This document shows positions 1-8,685 of a DNA stretch of 64,000 bases, piece by piece. Location of the stretch: assembly GCA_016719485.1 (NCBI GenBank), contig JADJZB010000011.1:101527-165526 (forward strand), read 5' to 3'. Position 1 is the first letter of the stretch, and each line of letters opens with the position of its first letter. This stretch comes from Holophagales bacterium (GTDB lineage: Bacteria > Acidobacteriota > Thermoanaerobaculia > UBA5066). A model generated the notes under the pieces. It saw only the letters and a list, made by a program, of their open reading frames with translations, was not told where the DNA came from and made no database searches. A program made the translations under genes and the position numbers.

Positions 1-1045
1 TCGGGCTGTCGCTGTTGGCGAGGACGGCGACGTAGACCTTCTCGTCCGGGAGCCGTATGCCGTACGTCGAGAAGCCGAAGATCCCTCCCCCGTGCGCGAT
101 GGCGCGGGCGCCCCGCAGGGTCGAGATGCCCCATCCGTATCCGTAGTGCGTCGGCTTGCCGTCGCGCGTCACGGCCGGCGTCCAGGCCTTCTCGAGCGAC
201 GCCTTCTTCACGAGCTTCTCCGTGTAGAGGGCGGCGTCCCAGGCGGCGAGGTCGTCGACGGTCGAGACGAGCGCGCCCGCCGAGTAGGGCTGGGACATGC
301 TCAGGTACCGGGCGTTGAAGACCGTCTCGCCGTCGCGCGTGTAGCCGGCGGCTCTCTTCGGGAGAATCGGACCCTCGGCGCCGTAGGCCGTCGCCTTCAT
401 TCCGAGCGGCATGAAGATCCGTTTCGCGACGAACTCGGCGTACGTCGTTCCCGAGGCCTTCTCGATCACCGCGCCCAGGAGGACGTAGCCGGAGTTGTTG
501 TACTCCCAGCGCTCTCCCGGCGCGAAGTCCATCGGCTCGGACTTGAAGGCGTCGATGAGCTGGGCCGGTGTGAGGTCCGCCTGGATCTTCGTTCCCATGT
601 AGCCGGGGATGCCGGTGTAGCTCCGGATCCCCGACGTGTGGTTCAGGAGGTGCTCCACGGTGATCACGTGCCCGTGCGTCGGGTAGTCCGGGAGGAACTT
701 CGTGATCGGGTCGGAGAGGGCGAGCTTCCCCTCCTCCGCGAGCATCAGGACCGCGGTCGCCGTGAACTGCTTCGTGATCGAACCGAGGCGGAGGACGGAA
801 TCGGGCGCGAGCGGGACCCCGAGCTCGAGGTTCGCCATCCCGTAGGCCTTCCGGAAGACGGTCTTGCCGTCCTTCACGGCGATGACGACGGCGCCGGGTC
901 CGCTGGGGGGAATTGCCTTCGCGAGCATCGCGTCGATCGCCTCGGCGGTCGTCGCGGGCCTGGCGGCGGGCGCGGGGGCGGCCGCGGACAGGAGGAGCGT
1001 CTGGAGGGCGAGCGCCGGGGCGACGCGCCAGGGATTGGGGATCAT
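1..1045 (-). CDS. Serine hydrolase, class C beta-lactamase/PBP-like (partial)
   Basis: Reads leftward and runs off the window edge, so the C-terminus is missing. The first ~25 residues (MIPNPWRVAPALALQTLLL...) form a signal peptide, so the product is secreted or periplasmic. Family motifs are present in order: the nucleophile motif SITK, the YNN motif (YNNSGY) and, near the edge, the HGG motif (HGGGIFGF). These define the beta-lactamase/D-alanyl-D-alanine carboxypeptidase superfamily, whose members hydrolyse peptides or esters as often as beta-lactams; the substrate cannot be told. The ATG overlaps the stop of the upstream symporter (ATGA), so the two are translationally coupled. A peptidase feeding an amino-acid transporter is a reasonable reading, but inference. 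Confidence 0.88.
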   Translation of the reverse strand, partial: MIPNPWRVAPALALQTLLLSAAAPAPAARPATTAEAIDAMLAKAIPPSGPGAVVIAVKDGKTVFRKAYGMANLELGVPLAPDSVLRLGSITKQFTATAVLMLAEEGKLALSDPITKFLPDYPTHGHVITVEHLLNHTSGIRSYTGIPGYMGTKIQADLTPAQLIDAFKSEPMDFAPGERWEYNNSGYVLLGAVIEKASGTTYAEFVAKRIFMPLGMKATAYGAEGPILPKRAAGYTRDGETVFNARYLSMSQPYSAGALVSTVDDLAAWDAALYTEKLVKKASLEKAWTPAVTRDGKPTHYGYGWGISTLRGARAIAHGGGIFGFSTYGIRLPDEKVYVAVLANSDSP

Positions 1046-2589
1046 CGGGATACCTCCGTCCAGTACGGCGTCTCGAGGCCGATGTCTCTCTGCGAGACGA
1101 AGCCCTCTTTTCCGCCGGTTCTCTCGTAGTGCCGGAGCGCGGCGAAGACGTGCCTGCCTCCGACCAGGATGATCGGGACGTTGGCGGAGGCGACGAGGAT
1201 GTTCACGAGGTCGGTGACGTACCAGATGTTGCCGAGCTGCAGGTCGGCGAGGACCGTCAGGACGCCGAACGGCACGAAGAAGAGGGCGCCGACGGAGCGG
1301 AGGCCCATGATGAAGCGCGGCTTCCTCGAGATCATGTTCGCGCTGATCTCGGCGAAGACGATCATCCCGATCAGCGTCGTGAACGCGAACAGGGCATAGC
1401 TGACGGAGAGCAGGCCCTGGACCGTCGCGTCCAGTCCGGTGCCCGGGGTGAGGTGGCGGGCCGAGGACATGAAGACGACGAGCTTGTCGTGCTTCGTCGC
1501 CTCCCAGTCGAACACCCCGGGGACCATCCAGAGACGGGCCATGACCGTCACGAAGCCCGCCATCGAGCAGATGACGACCGTGTCGAAGAAGACGCCCATC
1601 GACTGGACGAGTCCCTGTTCGACCGGGTGCCGGTTGTCGGCGGCGGCGGCGGCCATCGTGATCGTCCCCTGGCCCGCCTCGTTCACCATGAGCCCGCGCT
1701 TGATCCCCTGCTGGAGGGCGATGCCGAAGCTCCCTCCGAAGATGGCCTCCGGCGAGAAGGCCCCGGCGAACACCGACCCGAAGAAGTACGGGACGACCCG
1801 CCAGTTGACGACGACGAGGATGAGAACGACCCCGCAGTAGAGAACCGCCATGAACGGCACGCAGAGATCCGTGAAGCGGATGACGCGCTTCAGGCCTCCG
1901 AGGACGAGCGAGGCGACCGAGACGACGAGGGCGGCGCCGATCGCGTAGTAGACCGCGGACGTCCTGCCGTAGGCCGTCCCGGCGATCGTGCTCGCGACCG
2001 AGCCGAGCGCCGTGAAGAGGTGGAACGTCTGGCTCGGGACGTTCAGGAGGGCGTACGTGATGAAGAGCGTCGCGAGCGTGACACCGACCCATCGCCGGTT
2101 CCCCAGGACCTTCATGCCGTAGAACGGCAGGCCGCCGAGGAACTCGCTCTCCTTCTTCTCCTTGAAGAGCTGCGCGAGCGTCGCCTCGACGAGGGCGGTG
2201 GCCATGCCGAAGACCCCCGCGACCCACATCCAGAAGAGCGCCCCCGGGCCCCCGACGGTCACCGCGCCGGTGACGCCCATGATGTTTCCGGGACCGGCAC
2301 GCATCGCCGAGCTGAGCATGAAGGCGGCGAAGGGGCTGATGCCGGTCTCCGACGCCTTCCGGTCCATGACGATCCGCACGCTCTCTCCGAACCGCCGCAG
2401 CTGGACCGCGCCCGTCCGGACCGTGAACCAGACGCCCGTCCCGAGGAGCATGAGCATCGCGAGCGAGAACTGCCCGAGGACCGGGATCGCCGCCCACGCC
2501 GTGACGTTCTTCGGGAAGTCCCACAGGAGGTCCGAGACCGGGACGAAGAAGGCGAAGAGGTTGTTGACGACCTCGAAGATGTGGTTCAT
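1042..2589 (-). CDS. Sodium:alanine/glycine symporter (AGCS family)
   Basis: Integral inner-membrane protein with about 10-11 hydrophobic segments that imports small neutral amino acids with Na+. Family signatures are the GPGNIMGV segment near residue 100 and the NEAGQGTITMAAAAA stretch in the middle of the protein. The chosen ATG (MNHIFEVV) follows a GGAAAGGGG Shine-Dalgarno; an in-frame start 18 bases upstream (2607) is possible but would overlap this site. The length of ~515 residues is slightly above the family norm. It is coupled by a 4-base overlap to the serine hydrolase downstream. The substrate (Ala, Gly or other) is not resolvable by eye. Confidence 0.93.
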   Translation of the reverse strand: MNHIFEVVNNLFAFFVPVSDLLWDFPKNVTAWAAIPVLGQFSLAMLMLLGTGVWFTVRTGAVQLRRFGESVRIVMDRKASETGISPFAAFMLSSAMRAGPGNIMGVTGAVTVGGPGALFWMWVAGVFGMATALVEATLAQLFKEKKESEFLGGLPFYGMKVLGNRRWVGVTLATLFITYALLNVPSQTFHLFTALGSVASTIAGTAYGRTSAVYYAIGAALVVSVASLVLGGLKRVIRFTDLCVPFMAVLYCGVVLILVVVNWRVVPYFFGSVFAGAFSPEAIFGGSFGIALQQGIKRGLMVNEAGQGTITMAAAAADNRHPVEQGLVQSMGVFFDTVVICSMAGFVTVMARLWMVPGVFDWEATKHDKLVVFMSSARHLTPGTGLDATVQGLLSVSYALFAFTTLIGMIVFAEISANMISRKPRFIMGLRSVGALFFVPFGVLTVLADLQLGNIWYVTDLVNILVASANVPIILVGGRHVFAALRHYERTGGKEGFVSQRDIGLETPYWTEVSR

Positions 2590-2662
2590 CAGCCCCTTTC
2601 CGTGCACGCGTCCCGAGCAGGGTTTCCGGTCTCGGGGGTTTCCGCCCCGGCGTCATTCTCCG

Positions 2663-4525
2663 TCAGCCGGACAGCTCGGCCCAGCGCGCGTAGAGCCGGT
2701 CGACCTCGGCCTGCGCTTCGTCGATCTCCCGCGCGAGGGCGACGAGCCGGGGACCGTCGCTGACGACCTCGGGCCGGTGGCACTCGACCTTCAGCGCCTC
2801 GAGCTTCTCCTCGGCCGTCAGGATCCTCGGCTCGATCCCCCCCAGCTCGCGCTGCTCGAGATAGCCGAGCCGGCGCTTGCCGGGCTTTTCCACGGGAGCC
2901 GCCGCGTCCGTCGCGGCTTCCCGTTTCGCGTCGCGTTCCTTCGTCGCCTTCGCCACCGCCGCGGCCTGCGTGCCTTCGCGCCGCTCCCTCCGCCACCGTT
3001 CCCACTGGTCGAGGCCGACGAGCGTCGTGACGCCGCTGCCCCCTTCCGGGTCGAAGGCGAGGAGCGAATCGGTGGCGCGGTCGAGGAACGCGCGGTCGTG
3101 CGATACGAGGAGCAGGGCGCCGGGGAAGTCGGAAAGGCTCTCCTCGAGGACGTTCAGCGTCGCGAGGTCGAGGTCGTTCGTCGGCTCGTCCAGGACGAGG
3201 AGCTGGGCGGGGCTCAGCATGAGCCGCGCCACGAGGAGGCGGCTCTGCTCGCCGCCCGACAGGCGCGAGACCTTCATCTCCGCCTGCTCCGGCGAGAAGA
3301 GGAAGCGGTCGAGCCAGCTGCGGACGTGGATGAAGCGCCCGCGGTACTCCACCTGGTCCCCGTCGGGGCAGACCGTCTCCTTCACCGTCGCGTCCGGGTC
3401 GAGCGAATCGCGCCCCTGCTCGAAGAGGGCGACCGACACGCCGTCGGCCCGCGTCACGGTTCCCGTGTCGGGCCGCTCGGACCCGAGAAGGACGCGCAGG
3501 AGCGTCGACTTGCCGCAGCCGTTCGGGCCGATGAGGCCGATCCGGCTCCCCGGCCGGAGGAGGAGGTCGAGGCCCGCGAAGAGCGTCCGTTCACCGTAGG
3601 TCTTCGAGATCCCCTCGGCCACGAGGAGACGTTTCGGGGCTCGGCCCGCGCCCGCGAAGTCGATCTTCGCCGTCCGCGCCACGTTCCGCTCGGCGATCGT
3701 CTCGATCTCGTCGCCGAGGGCCTCGGCGCGCTCGATGCGGGCCTTCTGCTTCGTGGCCCGCGCCTTCGGGCCGCGCCTCAGCCACTCCGTCTCGCGCCGG
3801 AGGACGTTTCTGAGCGACGACTCGCGGCTTTCCTGGGCGGCGAGGAGCGACTCCTTCGCCTCGAGCCACTTCTCGAAGCCTCCGGGCACCGAGAGGAGGC
3901 CGCCGGGGTTGCGCCGGTCGAGCTCGAGGATCCGCGTCGCGACGCGGGTGAGGAAGAGCCGGTCGTGGGTCACCGTCACCGTGGCGAAGGGGGCGCGCGC
4001 GAGCAGCTCCTCGAGCCAGACGATGCTCTCCACGTCGAGGTGGTTCGTCGGTTCGTCGAGGAGAAGGAGGTCGGGCTGCCGCACCAGCTCGCGCGCGAGG
4101 GCGACGCGCTTCTTCTGGCCTCCCGAGAGCGTCGCCACGAGGCTGTCGGGCCCGATCCCCCCCGTCGTCAGAGAGAGCTTCGCGAGCGCCTCGTCGGTCT
4201 TCAGCTCCGCTTCCCACGCCACGTCCTCGCCGTGAGAGACGTGGGCCTGAGCCCCCTCGAGGACGACGGACCTCACCGTCGCGCCCTGGGCGAAGCTCGG
4301 GATCTGGGGGACGAGGCCGACGGAGACGCCTCCCTGGAAGATGACGGTCCCGTCGTCGGGCGGCGTCTCCTGGGCGAGGACCGCAAGGAGCGTCGACTTC
4401 CCCGCGCCGTTCGGCCCGATCAGGCCGATACGCTCGTCCCGCTCGATCCCGAAGGAGAGGGCGGAGAAGAGGGTCCGGGCGCCGAACGCCTTCGAGAGGC
4501 GCTGCGCGGCGACGAGCGGCGGCAC
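2663..4525 (-). CDS. ABC-F family ATPase (Uup-like)
   Basis: Soluble protein of 620 residues with two ABC nucleotide-binding domains and no membrane segment, the hallmark of ABC-F proteins that act on the ribosome. Domain 1 has Walker A GPNGAGKST, signature LSGGQKKR and Walker B LLLLDEPTNHLD. Domain 2 has GPNGCGKST, LSGGEQSR and LLVLDEPTNDLD. The two are joined by a charged linker of ~80 residues (the P-site tRNA interaction motif). A basic, Lys/Arg/Glu-rich C-terminal tail from about residue 510 looks like the coiled coil of the Uup subgroup. Uup-type proteins affect translation factor function and transposon excision. Nothing marks it as an antibiotic-resistance type. It lies 73 bp upstream of the symporter gene on the same strand. 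Confidence 0.92.
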   Translation of the reverse strand: MPPLVAAQRLSKAFGARTLFSALSFGIERDERIGLIGPNGAGKSTLLAVLAQETPPDDGTVIFQGGVSVGLVPQIPSFAQGATVRSVVLEGAQAHVSHGEDVAWEAELKTDEALAKLSLTTGGIGPDSLVATLSGGQKKRVALARELVRQPDLLLLDEPTNHLDVESIVWLEELLARAPFATVTVTHDRLFLTRVATRILELDRRNPGGLLSVPGGFEKWLEAKESLLAAQESRESSLRNVLRRETEWLRRGPKARATKQKARIERAEALGDEIETIAERNVARTAKIDFAGAGRAPKRLLVAEGISKTYGERTLFAGLDLLLRPGSRIGLIGPNGCGKSTLLRVLLGSERPDTGTVTRADGVSVALFEQGRDSLDPDATVKETVCPDGDQVEYRGRFIHVRSWLDRFLFSPEQAEMKVSRLSGGEQSRLLVARLMLSPAQLLVLDEPTNDLDLATLNVLEESLSDFPGALLLVSHDRAFLDRATDSLLAFDPEGGSGVTTLVGLDQWERWRRERREGTQAAAVAKATKERDAKREAATDAAAPVEKPGKRRLGYLEQRELGGIEPRILTAEEKLEALKVECHRPEVVSDGPRLVALAREIDEAQAEVDRLYARWAELSG

Positions 4526-4662
4526 GGGGCGACCTTAGCAGAGGGGGGGGCGGGCCGGTGCCCGCTGGCGGGCGGGGAGAGTTCCGGGCTTTACGAAAGC
4601 CCAGGGAGCGTCGTATACGCTGTGGGCAGGGCGCGGCCGATCGCGCCGCAAGGAGACCACCC

Positions 4663-5712
4663 ATGATCAAGGCCCTCGGCTACGGCGCCACCGCCGCCAC
4701 CGCTCCCCTCGACCGCCTCGAAATCAACCGCCGCGACCCCGGTCCGAAGGACGTGAGGATCGACATCCTCTGGTGCGGCATCTGCCACTCCGACCTCCAC
4801 ACGGTCCGCAACGAGTGGCACGGGACGACCTACCCCTGCATCCCGGGGCACGAGATCGTCGGCCGCGTCTCGGCCGTCGGCGCCGAGGTGAAGGGCTTCA
4901 AGGTCGGCGATACCGCCGGCGTCGGCTGCATGGTCGACTCCTGCCGCACCTGCCCCGACTGCAAGGACGGCATGGAGCAGTTCTGCCGCAAGGGGGCGAT
5001 CTTCACCTACAACAGCCCCGACGCGCACCTCGGCGGGATGACGTACGGCGGCTACACGAACGTCGTCGTCGTCGACGAGTCCTTCGTCCTCCGCATTCCC
5101 GACGGTCTCGACCCGGCGGGCGCCGCGCCGCTCCTCTGCGCCGGCATCACGACCTACTCCCCGCTGCGCCACTGGGGCGCCGGCCCCGGCAAGAAGGTCG
5201 GCGTCGTCGGCCTCGGCGGCCTCGGCCACATGGGCGTCAAGCTCGCGCACGCGATGGGTGCGCACGTCGTCCTCTTCACGACGTCGGCCGGGAAGGCCGC
5301 GGACGCGAAGAAGCTCGGTGCCGACGAGGTCGTCCTCTCGAAGGACGAGGCCGCGATGAAGCCGCACGCGGGGAGCTTCCACTTCATCCTCGACACCGTC
5401 GCGGCCCCGCACAACCTCGACGCCTACACCTCGCTCCTCGGCCGCGACGGCACGCTCTGCCTCGTCGGCGCGCCGGAGCTCCCGCACCCGTCTCCCGCCG
5501 TCTTCAACCTCATCTTCGGGCGCAAGAGCATCGCCGGCTCCCTCATCGGCGGCATCGCCGAAACGCAGGAGATGCTCGACTTCTGCGCCGCCAAGAAGAC
5601 GCCCGCCGAGATCGAGATCATCCCGGTCCAGAAGGTGAACGAGGCCTACGAGCGGATGCTGAAGTCGGACGTGAAGTACCGCTTCGTCATCGACATGTCC
5701 ACGCTGAAGTAG
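4663..5712 (+). CDS. NAD(P)-dependent zinc alcohol dehydrogenase (YahK/cinnamyl-ADH type)
   Basis: Cytosolic medium-chain dehydrogenase of 349 residues that interconverts aldehydes and alcohols, usually with NADPH. The catalytic zinc site is seen in CGICHSD (C41) and GHE (H63-E64). The structural zinc site is the four-cysteine lobe C94, C97, C100 and C108. The Rossmann fold motif is GLGGLGHMG. The start was chosen because AAGGAG lies 8 bp upstream of this ATG; a longer in-frame ORF begins at 4558 but lacks this support. It is divergent from the ABC-F gene, with a 137-bp spacer that must hold both promoters. The natural substrate is unknown; enzymes of this subfamily are broad-range aldehyde reductases. 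Confidence 0.92.
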   Translation: MIKALGYGATAATAPLDRLEINRRDPGPKDVRIDILWCGICHSDLHTVRNEWHGTTYPCIPGHEIVGRVSAVGAEVKGFKVGDTAGVGCMVDSCRTCPDCKDGMEQFCRKGAIFTYNSPDAHLGGMTYGGYTNVVVVDESFVLRIPDGLDPAGAAPLLCAGITTYSPLRHWGAGPGKKVGVVGLGGLGHMGVKLAHAMGAHVVLFTTSAGKAADAKKLGADEVVLSKDEAAMKPHAGSFHFILDTVAAPHNLDAYTSLLGRDGTLCLVGAPELPHPSPAVFNLIFGRKSIAGSLIGGIAETQEMLDFCAAKKTPAEIEIIPVQKVNEAYERMLKSDVKYRFVIDMSTLK

Positions 5713-5723
5713 CGCGCCCGATC

Positions 5724-5750
5724 GCCGCCGCTCCTCCCCGGAGCGGCGGC
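5724..5750 (+). terminator. GC-rich hairpin after alcohol dehydrogenase gene
   Basis: A perfect 11-bp stem (GCCGCCGCTCC / GGAGCGGCGGC) with a 5-base loop lies 12 bp after the dehydrogenase stop. There is no T-run, so it may pause polymerase or stabilise mRNA rather than act as a classical intrinsic terminator. Confidence 0.4.
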
Positions 5751-5778
5751 GCCTCTCCCGAGGGAGGAGAATCGCGGC

Positions 5779-6150
5779 ATGCCGCACCTCGTCCTGGAGT
5801 ACTCGGGCAACGTTCCCGACCACCCCGATTTCCGGCGCGTCCTCCTCGACCTGCACGACGCGCTCGTGGCCTCGGCCCTCTTCGAGAGGAAAGACATCAA
5901 GAGCCGCGCCGTGAGGCACGACGTCTTCGCCGTCGCCGACGGGGAGGAAGACAGGGCCTTCGTGGCTCTCTCCATCGCGATCCTCGACGGTCGCCCGGAC
6001 GAGGAGAAGGCGGCGCTCTCCGAGGCCGTGCTCGAGGTCCTCCAGCGTGCCTTCCCGACGCTCGTGGCGGGAGGGCGCGGGGCGATCAGCGTGGAGATCC
6101 GCGACCTGCACCGGGCGAGCTACCGCAGGGTGCGCGTCCGGGAGGGGTGA
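5779..6150 (+). CDS. 5-carboxymethyl-2-hydroxymuconate delta-isomerase family protein
   Basis: Small protein (123 residues) of the tautomerase superfamily. It begins MPHLVLEYSGN; Pro-2 would be the catalytic base after removal of Met. Length and the start resemble CHMI (HpaF), which isomerises 5-carboxymethyl-2-hydroxymuconate in homoprotocatechuate (4-hydroxyphenylacetate) degradation. None of the other meta-cleavage genes are in the window, so the real substrate may differ. GGGAGGAG 11 bases upstream of the ATG is a good ribosome binding site. It follows the dehydrogenase with a 66-bp gap that holds a hairpin, so shared transcription is uncertain. Confidence 0.82.
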   Translation: MPHLVLEYSGNVPDHPDFRRVLLDLHDALVASALFERKDIKSRAVRHDVFAVADGEEDRAFVALSIAILDGRPDEEKAALSEAVLEVLQRAFPTLVAGGRGAISVEIRDLHRASYRRVRVREG

Positions 6151-6163
6151 GCGGGACGGCTCC

Positions 6164-7003
6164 TCAGAGCAGCTCGAGGATCCGTTCCCGCGGCGGGATG
6201 CCGCCGAGCTCGGCCGCGGTCGTTCCCCACGCCACCGCCGTCACGAGCGCCGTCTCCATCGAAGCTCCATTGGCGAGCGCATGGACGAGCCCGGCGGCGA
6301 AGACGTCGCCGGCCCCCGTGCTGTCGACGGTGGCCACGTCCCGGGCCGGCACGTGGAAGCGGCGATCGGCCGCGTGCGCCTCGGCTCCGCCGGCCCCGCG
6401 CGTCACGACCATCCAGGTCAGCGTTTCGCCCGCCGCCCTCCGTCCCGTCTCCCACGGTGCGAGACGCCCTTCGTCCGGCAGGTCCGCCGCGGAGGCGACG
6501 AGGACGTGCGCGGGGCGGACGCCCGGGCCGTACGGCGGTACGTGCGCCACGACGAGGGCCGAGGCGAGCCGGGCGGCGAGGATCGACGCGAGGTCGATCT
6601 CGCGGCTCCTCACGTAGATCACGTCGGCCGGGAGTGTCCGGAGCCGCCGGGGCGGGCCCTCCTCGCGGCAGCGGTGGAGGTTCACGACCGTCCGTTCGCC
6701 GTCGGGCTCGACGAGGACGAGAGAGCGCGTGCTGGGGCCCGCGCGGCGCATCACCTGGGCCGTGTCGACTCCCGCCTCCGAGAGCCGCGCGAGGATCGTG
6801 CTCCCTTCCGGGTCGGTGCCGACGGCGGAGACGACGGTCACCGCATGCCCGGCGAAGGCGAGGGGGATCGCCGTGTTCGCCGCGCCGCCGCCCACGCGGC
6901 GACCCCGCTCGCGGCCGTCGAGGTGCGCCCCCGCGCGCAGCGGCTGACGCAGCGCGACGATCTCGTCGATGGAGACGGACCCGACGACGGTGATGCGAGC
7001 CAT
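6164..7003 (-). CDS. PfkB-family carbohydrate kinase (ribokinase-like)
   Basis: 279-residue sugar or nucleoside kinase. The C-terminal PfkB signature DSTGAGDVFAAGL contains the catalytic Asp and the anion-hole glycines. The N-terminal region has GGGAANTAIPLAFAG, the first PfkB signature that contacts the sugar. The fold predicts ATP-dependent phosphorylation of a sugar hydroxymethyl, but ribose, adenosine, fructose and others cannot be distinguished. It converges on the isomerase gene (13-bp gap) and is divergent from the DinB gene. Confidence 0.85.
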   Translation of the reverse strand: MARITVVGSVSIDEIVALRQPLRAGAHLDGRERGRRVGGGAANTAIPLAFAGHAVTVVSAVGTDPEGSTILARLSEAGVDTAQVMRRAGPSTRSLVLVEPDGERTVVNLHRCREEGPPRRLRTLPADVIYVRSREIDLASILAARLASALVVAHVPPYGPGVRPAHVLVASAADLPDEGRLAPWETGRRAAGETLTWMVVTRGAGGAEAHAADRRFHVPARDVATVDSTGAGDVFAAGLVHALANGASMETALVTAVAWGTTAAELGGIPPRERILELL

Positions 7004-7126
7004 GGTAGGAGAGGCTATCCCTTCGGCTTGGGCGGGTCAGGCCGACCCGGCGGGACGGCGGCGAAAAAGTGCTTGCGTCGCGCCCGGTCTTACGCTTTAC
7101 TTGCGCCTCACGTGAAGGAGGTCCCC

Positions 7127-7645
7127 ATGAGCAGCCGAACGAACGGCATCGCCACGTCTCTTCTCCCGGAGTTCGACCTCGAGATGGCCAACACCCGCAA
7201 GGTGCTCGAGCGGGTCCCCGAGGCCGATTTCGCCTGGAGGCCCCACGCGAAGTCGTTTTCGATGGGCGAGCTCGCCGGGCACGTCGCCAGCATCCCGGGG
7301 TGGATGACCTCGACCCTCGTGGACGACGCGTTCGACGTCAGTCCCGGCGGCGTGCCGGCTTCGTTTCCGAAAGCCGCTACTGTGAAGGAGGCCGTCGCGA
7401 TGTTCGACGAGGGGGTCCCGGCGGCGCGGGCCGCTCTGGAGGCGGCCAGCGACGCCGCGTTCCTGGAGAGCTGGTCTCTTCTCGCGAGCGGCGAGCCCCT
7501 CTTCACGATGCCGCGCGTCGCGGTCGTGAGGAGCTTCGTGATGAACCACCTGATCCACCACCGGGCGCAGCTCTGCGTCTACCTTCGCCTGAAGGACGTT
7601 CCCGTTCCGGCTCTCTACGGCCCCTCGGCGGACGAGCAGGGCTGA
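7127..7645 (+). CDS. DinB-family protein (four-helix bundle)
   Basis: 172 residues, predicted all-helical. The DinB/YfiT family binds a metal through three histidines on a four-helix bundle; candidates are H in LAGHVASIPGW and the pair in NHLIHHRAQL. Members include thiol-dependent transferases (bacillithiol, mycothiol, maleylpyruvate isomerase types), but most are uncharacterised. The ATG is preceded by GAAGGAGG, an excellent Shine-Dalgarno. It stands alone between a divergent kinase and a convergent ApbE gene. A second, unrelated-looking DinB protein is at 42769-43251. Confidence 0.85.
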   Translation: MSSRTNGIATSLLPEFDLEMANTRKVLERVPEADFAWRPHAKSFSMGELAGHVASIPGWMTSTLVDDAFDVSPGGVPASFPKAATVKEAVAMFDEGVPAARAALEAASDAAFLESWSLLASGEPLFTMPRVAVVRSFVMNHLIHHRAQLCVYLRLKDVPVPALYGPSADEQG

Positions 7646-7659
7646 ATCCCGGCTGAGAC

Positions 7660-7695
7660 CTGCCGGGCCGGTGCTCCCGAGCGCCGGCCCGGCAG
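7660..7695. terminator. Bidirectional hairpin between convergent genes
   Basis: A perfect 12-bp inverted repeat (CTGCCGGGCCGG / CCGGCCCGGCAG) separated by 12 bases lies between the convergent DinB and apbE genes, the expected place for a shared terminator. No T-run is present. Confidence 0.55.
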
Positions 7696-7714
7696 CCCAC
7701 CGCGCAACCCAGGC

Positions 7715-8680
7715 TCAGAAGTACGGACTGTCGGGGAGGGCGCTGCCGGGCAGGTCCGACATGTACTTCATCCCGCGCGTCGCGTGGATCGCCCCGTCCT
7801 CGGCGATGAGCGCCCCCTCCAGCCCCTTCGTGCTCTCGAGGAGGGCGAGGCCCTTCTCCACACCGAGGAGGAAGGCCGCGCTCGCGAAGCGCCCGGCGGT
7901 GTCGGCCGATCCCGCGACGACGGTGGCGGACGCCACGCCCCGCGCGGGCCAGCCGGTCCTCGCATCGAGGATGTGGTGGTAGCGCGTTCCGTCCTTCACG
8001 AAGCTCCGCTCGTAGTCCCCGGAGGTTGCGACGCCGGCTCCGGCCATCGGGCGGACGGAGAACCGGATGCGGCGCGGGTCGCGCGGGTCGCGCACCCCGA
8101 TCTTCCAGGGGTGGCGGTCGAGCCGCCGCCCGACGGTCCGCACGTCGCCGGAGAAGTTCACGACGGCGGCGCAGATTCCCTGCTCCAGAAGGATGCGTGC
8201 GACCCGGTCGGCCGCGTACTCCTTCCCGATGCCGCCGAGGTCCAGCTCCATCCCCTCTCTCCGGAGGAAGACGGTCCCGTCCCGTCGCGAGACCAGGGAA
8301 GCGTCGACGAGGGGACGGAGGGCGTCGACCTCTTCGCGCGAAGGGACCCGGCCGCTCCGGAAGTCCCAGGCGCCGCGCAGGACGCCGACCGTCGGGTCGA
8401 ACCGGCCTTCGGTCCGCGCAGAGAGGTCGAGGGCCGCCGCCACGAGGGCGTCCGTCTCCTCGTCGACGGCCACGGGCGTCCGGCCGGCGTTGCGGTTGAT
8501 CTCGGAGAGGACGCTCCCGTCGCGGTAACGCGAGAACTTCCGCTCGATCCGGAGCGCCTCTCCCTCCGCGAGCCGGGCGATGCGCGCGGCGTTCGCGCGC
8601 CCCCGTGCATCGACGAACTCGACGACCGCGCGTCCGCCCATCAGGGAAAAACACGTTTCGTAGTGGGCGAGGGCGTCCAC
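7715..8680 (-). CDS. apbE: FAD:protein FMN transferase (ApbE)
   Basis: Transfers FMN from FAD onto a Ser/Thr of target proteins outside the cytoplasmic membrane, and needs Mg2+. Family features are the FSLMG segment near the start, RYRDGSVLSEINRNAG, LDLGGIGKEYAADR, VNFSGDVRTVG and the C-terminal YHHILDARTGWPA. The start is taken as GTG (8680), five bases after the upstream DUF3570 stop, because this keeps the FSLMG motif; an ATG at 8641 would cut into it. No clear signal peptide or lipobox is visible, although ApbE is usually exported. It is the last gene of the run DsbD-alpha, TlpA-DUF4266, DUF3570, ApbE, a combination recurring in extracytoplasmic flavin systems. No obvious DxxxS/T-type flavinylation target is encoded nearby. 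Confidence 0.9.
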   Translation of the reverse strand: MDALAHYETCFSLMGGRAVVEFVDARGRANAARIARLAEGEALRIERKFSRYRDGSVLSEINRNAGRTPVAVDEETDALVAAALDLSARTEGRFDPTVGVLRGAWDFRSGRVPSREEVDALRPLVDASLVSRRDGTVFLRREGMELDLGGIGKEYAADRVARILLEQGICAAVVNFSGDVRTVGRRLDRHPWKIGVRDPRDPRRIRFSVRPMAGAGVATSGDYERSFVKDGTRYHHILDARTGWPARGVASATVVAGSADTAGRFASAAFLLGVEKGLALLESTKGLEGALIAEDGAIHATRGMKYMSDLPGSALPDSPYF

Positions 8681-8685
8681 TGCGG

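Noticed and set aside
913..2763. Long plus-strand open frames opposite the symporter and serine hydrolase genes
   Set aside because: High-GC antisense shadow; the Arg/Asp/Glu-rich translation has no domain, and the minus strand carries clear motifs.
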